The notes under the pieces: generated by a model
Told to the model about the DNA's origin: nothing
Seen by the model: the letters and a program-made list of their open reading frames with translations, nothing else
The model's database searches: none
Translations under genes and position numbers: made by a program
Assembly (NCBI GenBank): GCA_016283275.1
Contig: JAEEMP010000059.1
Span: 1 to 50,200 of the forward strand
DNA length: 50,200 bases
Origin: Lachnospiraceae bacterium
GTDB taxonomy: Bacteria; Bacillota; Clostridia; Lachnospirales; Lachnospiraceae
Reading direction: 5' to 3'
Part shown: positions 47,959 through 50,200 of the stretch, piece by piece
Layout of the letters: every line of letters begins with the position of its first letter
Numbering within the stretch: the first letter of the stretch is position 1

Positions 47959-49683
47959 ATGAGGATCCCTTTTTTGAGCCAAATCCACAACGATTTGAAA
48001 ATGGATACAAGGCATGATACCGTGCCGCTTTCAAAGTATCCGAGGCCGTCTCTTAAAAGGGATTCTTTTTTGTGCTTAAACGGTGAATGGGACATTAAAA
48101 GAAAGCTTGAAGACACAAAACCGTTTGATAAGATACTTGTGCCTTATCCCGTCGGTTCAAAGCTTTCGGGGCTTAAGAAAGATCCCGGTAAAAAATATGT
48201 ATACGAAAGAAAGTTCACTCTTCCCGAGGGCTTTATAAAGGACAGGGTCTTACTTAACATAGGTGCGGTCGATGCGGAAGCGCTTATATACGTAAACGGA
48301 AAGTTACTTGGAAGCCATGAAGGAGGATATGTTTCTTATACAGTGGACATTACGGACGGTATCGATAAGACACCGGGGTATATAAATATCATTTCGATAG
48401 CAGTTACGGACGAACTTGATCATAAATACCCGTACGGCAAACAGAAGAAGCACAGAGGCGGCATGTGGTATACGCCCGTAAGCGGTATCTGGAAGAGCGT
48501 ATGGCTGGAAAGTGTATCCGACGATCATATAAAAGCGATAGAGATCACGCCCTCATTGGATGCGATCGATCTGAATATAGAATCCGAGGCCAATGACTAT
48601 ACGATAGAAATATATGACGGGGGGCATCTTGTGACCTCGTTAAGCACTTACTACGACACAGTCCATATCGATATCCCGGAGCCTAAACTCTGGTCGCCGG
48701 AAGATCCGCATTTATATGATATAAAGATTAAGACGCCATACGATGAAGTGTCATCATACTTTGGCTTAAGGACCGTTTCGGTAAAAGAAACAAACGGTAT
48801 AAAAAGGATACTTTTAAACGAAAAACCCTATTATTTTCACGGTGTGCTCGATCAGGGCTATTTTCCGGAAGGCATATATACGCCAAATACCGAAGATGAT
48901 TACAAGGCCGATATATTAAGGCTTAAGGCGCTTGGCATCAATACGATCAGAAAGCATATAAAGATCGAACCGGAAGCCTTCTATGAAGCCTGCGACAGGC
49001 TCGGAATGCTTGTTTTTCAGGATATGGTCAACAACGGTTCATATAAATATATAAGGCACACCGTTCTTCCGACTCTGGGTTATCAGAAGCTTGATGATAC
49101 GAAGGTCAAGGTCAAGGATGTCACAAAGAATAACTTTGCACTTTCGATGGAGGATACCCTTGTAAGCCTCTATAATTTCCCTTCCGTCGTGTATTATACG
49201 ATATTTAACGAAGGCTGGGGGCAGTTTGAGTCGGACATGCTCTACGGCTGGGCCAAGACCATGGATAAGACCCGTATCATCGATTCTACTTCAGGGTGGT
49301 TTTGGCAGGAAAAGAGCGATGTCGATTCGCTCCATGTATATTTTAAGGATGTGAACATTAAAAGGTCCGACCGTCCCGTTATTCTTTCGGAATTCGGAGG
49401 GATATCCCTTAAGGTAAAAGAAAACTCTTACAGCAGATATACCAATTACGGCTACGGAAAGTGCAAGACAAAAGAAGATCTTACGGATGCCTTTGTAAAG
49501 CTTTATGAAGATCAGATCATCCCGGGTATAAAGAACGGTCTCTGCGGTTCGATCTACACGCAGGCTTTTGATGTTGAGGATGAGACGAACGGGCTTTATA
49601 CTTATGACAGAAAGGTATGCAAGGTCATAGAGAACAAGATGCGGGATCTTTCAAAAATACTGAGGATAGATGATGAAGCTTAG
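47959..49683 (+). CDS. GH2 glycoside hydrolase (beta-galactosidase/glucuronidase type)
   Basis: A 574-residue cytoplasmic enzyme, about half the size of LacZ and close to the beta-glucuronidase layout: sugar-binding jelly roll (about 30-185), Ig-like sandwich (about 186-270) and TIM barrel (from 280). Acid/base is Glu418 in IFNEGWGQ and nucleophile is Glu478 in ILSEFGG. PRPSLKRDSFLCLNGEW and RGGMWYTPVSGIWKSVWLE are family hallmarks. The exact sugar is unknown; GH2 enzymes of this length act on beta-galactosides, beta-glucuronides or alpha-L-arabinosides. It overlaps the next gene by 11 bases. Confidence 0.9.
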   Translation: MRIPFLSQIHNDLKMDTRHDTVPLSKYPRPSLKRDSFLCLNGEWDIKRKLEDTKPFDKILVPYPVGSKLSGLKKDPGKKYVYERKFTLPEGFIKDRVLLNIGAVDAEALIYVNGKLLGSHEGGYVSYTVDITDGIDKTPGYINIISIAVTDELDHKYPYGKQKKHRGGMWYTPVSGIWKSVWLESVSDDHIKAIEITPSLDAIDLNIESEANDYTIEIYDGGHLVTSLSTYYDTVHIDIPEPKLWSPEDPHLYDIKIKTPYDEVSSYFGLRTVSVKETNGIKRILLNEKPYYFHGVLDQGYFPEGIYTPNTEDDYKADILRLKALGINTIRKHIKIEPEAFYEACDRLGMLVFQDMVNNGSYKYIRHTVLPTLGYQKLDDTKVKVKDVTKNNFALSMEDTLVSLYNFPSVVYYTIFNEGWGQFESDMLYGWAKTMDKTRIIDSTSGWFWQEKSDVDSLHVYFKDVNIKRSDRPVILSEFGGISLKVKENSYSRYTNYGYGKCKTKEDLTDAFVKLYEDQIIPGIKNGLCGSIYTQAFDVEDETNGLYTYDRKVCKVIENKMRDLSKILRIDDEA

Positions 49684-50200
49684 CATTATAGTGCCCGTTT
49701 ACAATATGGCGGGAGAAGATAAACTTAATTTCTGCATGGATTCTTTGTTGAACCAGACGATCGACGACTATGAGATCATTGCCGTTGACGACTGCTCGAC
49801 CGATGATTCTGCTAAAATATTGAAAGAATATGAAAAAGAGCATCCGGATAAAGTAAAGGTCATATTGTCTCAAAAGAACGGCCGCCAGGGAACAGCCAAG
49901 AATAAGGGCATCAACAAAGCACAGGGCGAATGGATAGCTTTTATGGACTCCGATGACTGGGCCGCACCCGATATGTACGAAAAGTTACTTAAGCGCGCCG
50001 AAGAGACGGGGGCAGACGTTGTAGGTTGTGACTATTCTTATACCTATGAGCATTCTTTCACCGTCGGGAAGATTATTCCGAATAATCGCGACGATCAGGT
50101 CGGAATACTTGATACAGCCAAAAGAAAAAGCCTTATCCTGGACGGCGGAAGCTTATGTCCCAAGATATTTAAAAGAGACAGGATAGTAAACGAAAAACTA
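49673..50200 (+). CDS. Family 2 glycosyltransferase, 3'-truncated by window edge
   Basis: The reading frame starts at ATG 49673, inside the end of the GH2 gene, with TGAGG upstream, and is open to the last base (176 codons seen). The product begins MKLSIIVPVYNMAG, then AVDDCSTDDSA and QGTAKNKGINKA, and has FMDSDDW at about residue 86 as the metal/donor motif, all typical GT-A family 2. SLCPKIFKRD near the break is common in capsule or teichoic-type glycosyltransferases. The rest lies outside the window. Confidence 0.93.
   Translation, partial: MKLSIIVPVYNMAGEDKLNFCMDSLLNQTIDDYEIIAVDDCSTDDSAKILKEYEKEHPDKVKVILSQKNGRQGTAKNKGINKAQGEWIAFMDSDDWAAPDMYEKLLKRAEETGADVVGCDYSYTYEHSFTVGKIIPNNRDDQVGILDTAKRKSLILDGGSLCPKIFKRDRIVNEKL

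Overview
The window looks like the chromosome of a motile, anaerobic Gram-positive bacterium of the Clostridia, most probably Lachnospiraceae. The clues are short flagellins, a sigma-28 flagellin promoter, a tig-clpP-clpX-engB run, a Rho factor with a long charged insertion, a DUF4364 regulator, a CarD-family regulator, and rho, rpmE, a DUF1385 gene, prmC and prfA close together. Gene density is high. I saw no tRNA, rRNA, CRISPR array, insertion sequence or phage gene.

Region 1 (1-12350) is a flagellin and flagellin-modification island. Two almost identical 270-residue-class flagellin genes (the first cut by the window edge) flank a CgeB-like glycosyltransferase, a DUF115/Maf-type motility accessory protein and a family 2 glycosyltransferase. 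Behind the second flagellin, with only 15 bases between its terminator and the next start codon, lies a collinear set: LicD phosphotransferase fused to a second domain, GT2, IspD/TarI-like cytidylyltransferase, GatD-like polyol-phosphate dehydrogenase, and AlsE/Rpe-like ketose-phosphate 3-epimerase. Together these could make a CDP-alditol and transfer an alditol-phosphate to a glycan, plausibly on flagellin. This is the best candidate for an undescribed system here. Two minus-strand genes (a glycosyltransferase and an unknown protein) close the island.

Region 2 (12458-19371) is proteostasis and housekeeping: tig, clpP and clpX in tight succession, then engB, an AI-2E-family membrane protein and a PglK-like ABC flippase linked by ATGA overlaps. 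Region 3 (19390-21996) is a zinc/cadmium efflux unit: promoter with overlapping operator, SmtB/CzrA-type ArsR repressor with a complete alpha5 metal site, a free-standing HMA metallochaperone, and a P1B ATPase that lacks its own HMA domain. Region 4 (22025-27948) holds clpB, rarA, a nucleotide pyrophosphatase/phosphodiesterase-family gene and a divergent DUF4364 regulator.

Region 5 (28116-37651) runs rho, a DHH phosphoesterase, a large TIR-transmembrane-propeller protein, rpmE, DUF1385, prmC and prfA. The DHH and TIR genes interrupt an otherwise familiar translation/termination cluster. Region 6 (37678-39072) is a monocistronic membrane-anchored trigger-factor-like PPIase. Region 7 (39133-45095) is a sugar-related operon: AraC regulator, LacZ-type GH2, RfbD-like reductase and a secreted SGNH hydrolase. 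Region 8 (45121-50200) has carD, a convergent rsmJ that appears to have a leaderless transcript, cysS, a second shorter GH2 enzyme and an edge-truncated GT2 overlapping it by 11 bases.

All functional calls come from reading motifs and remembered family features; no database search or structure prediction was run.
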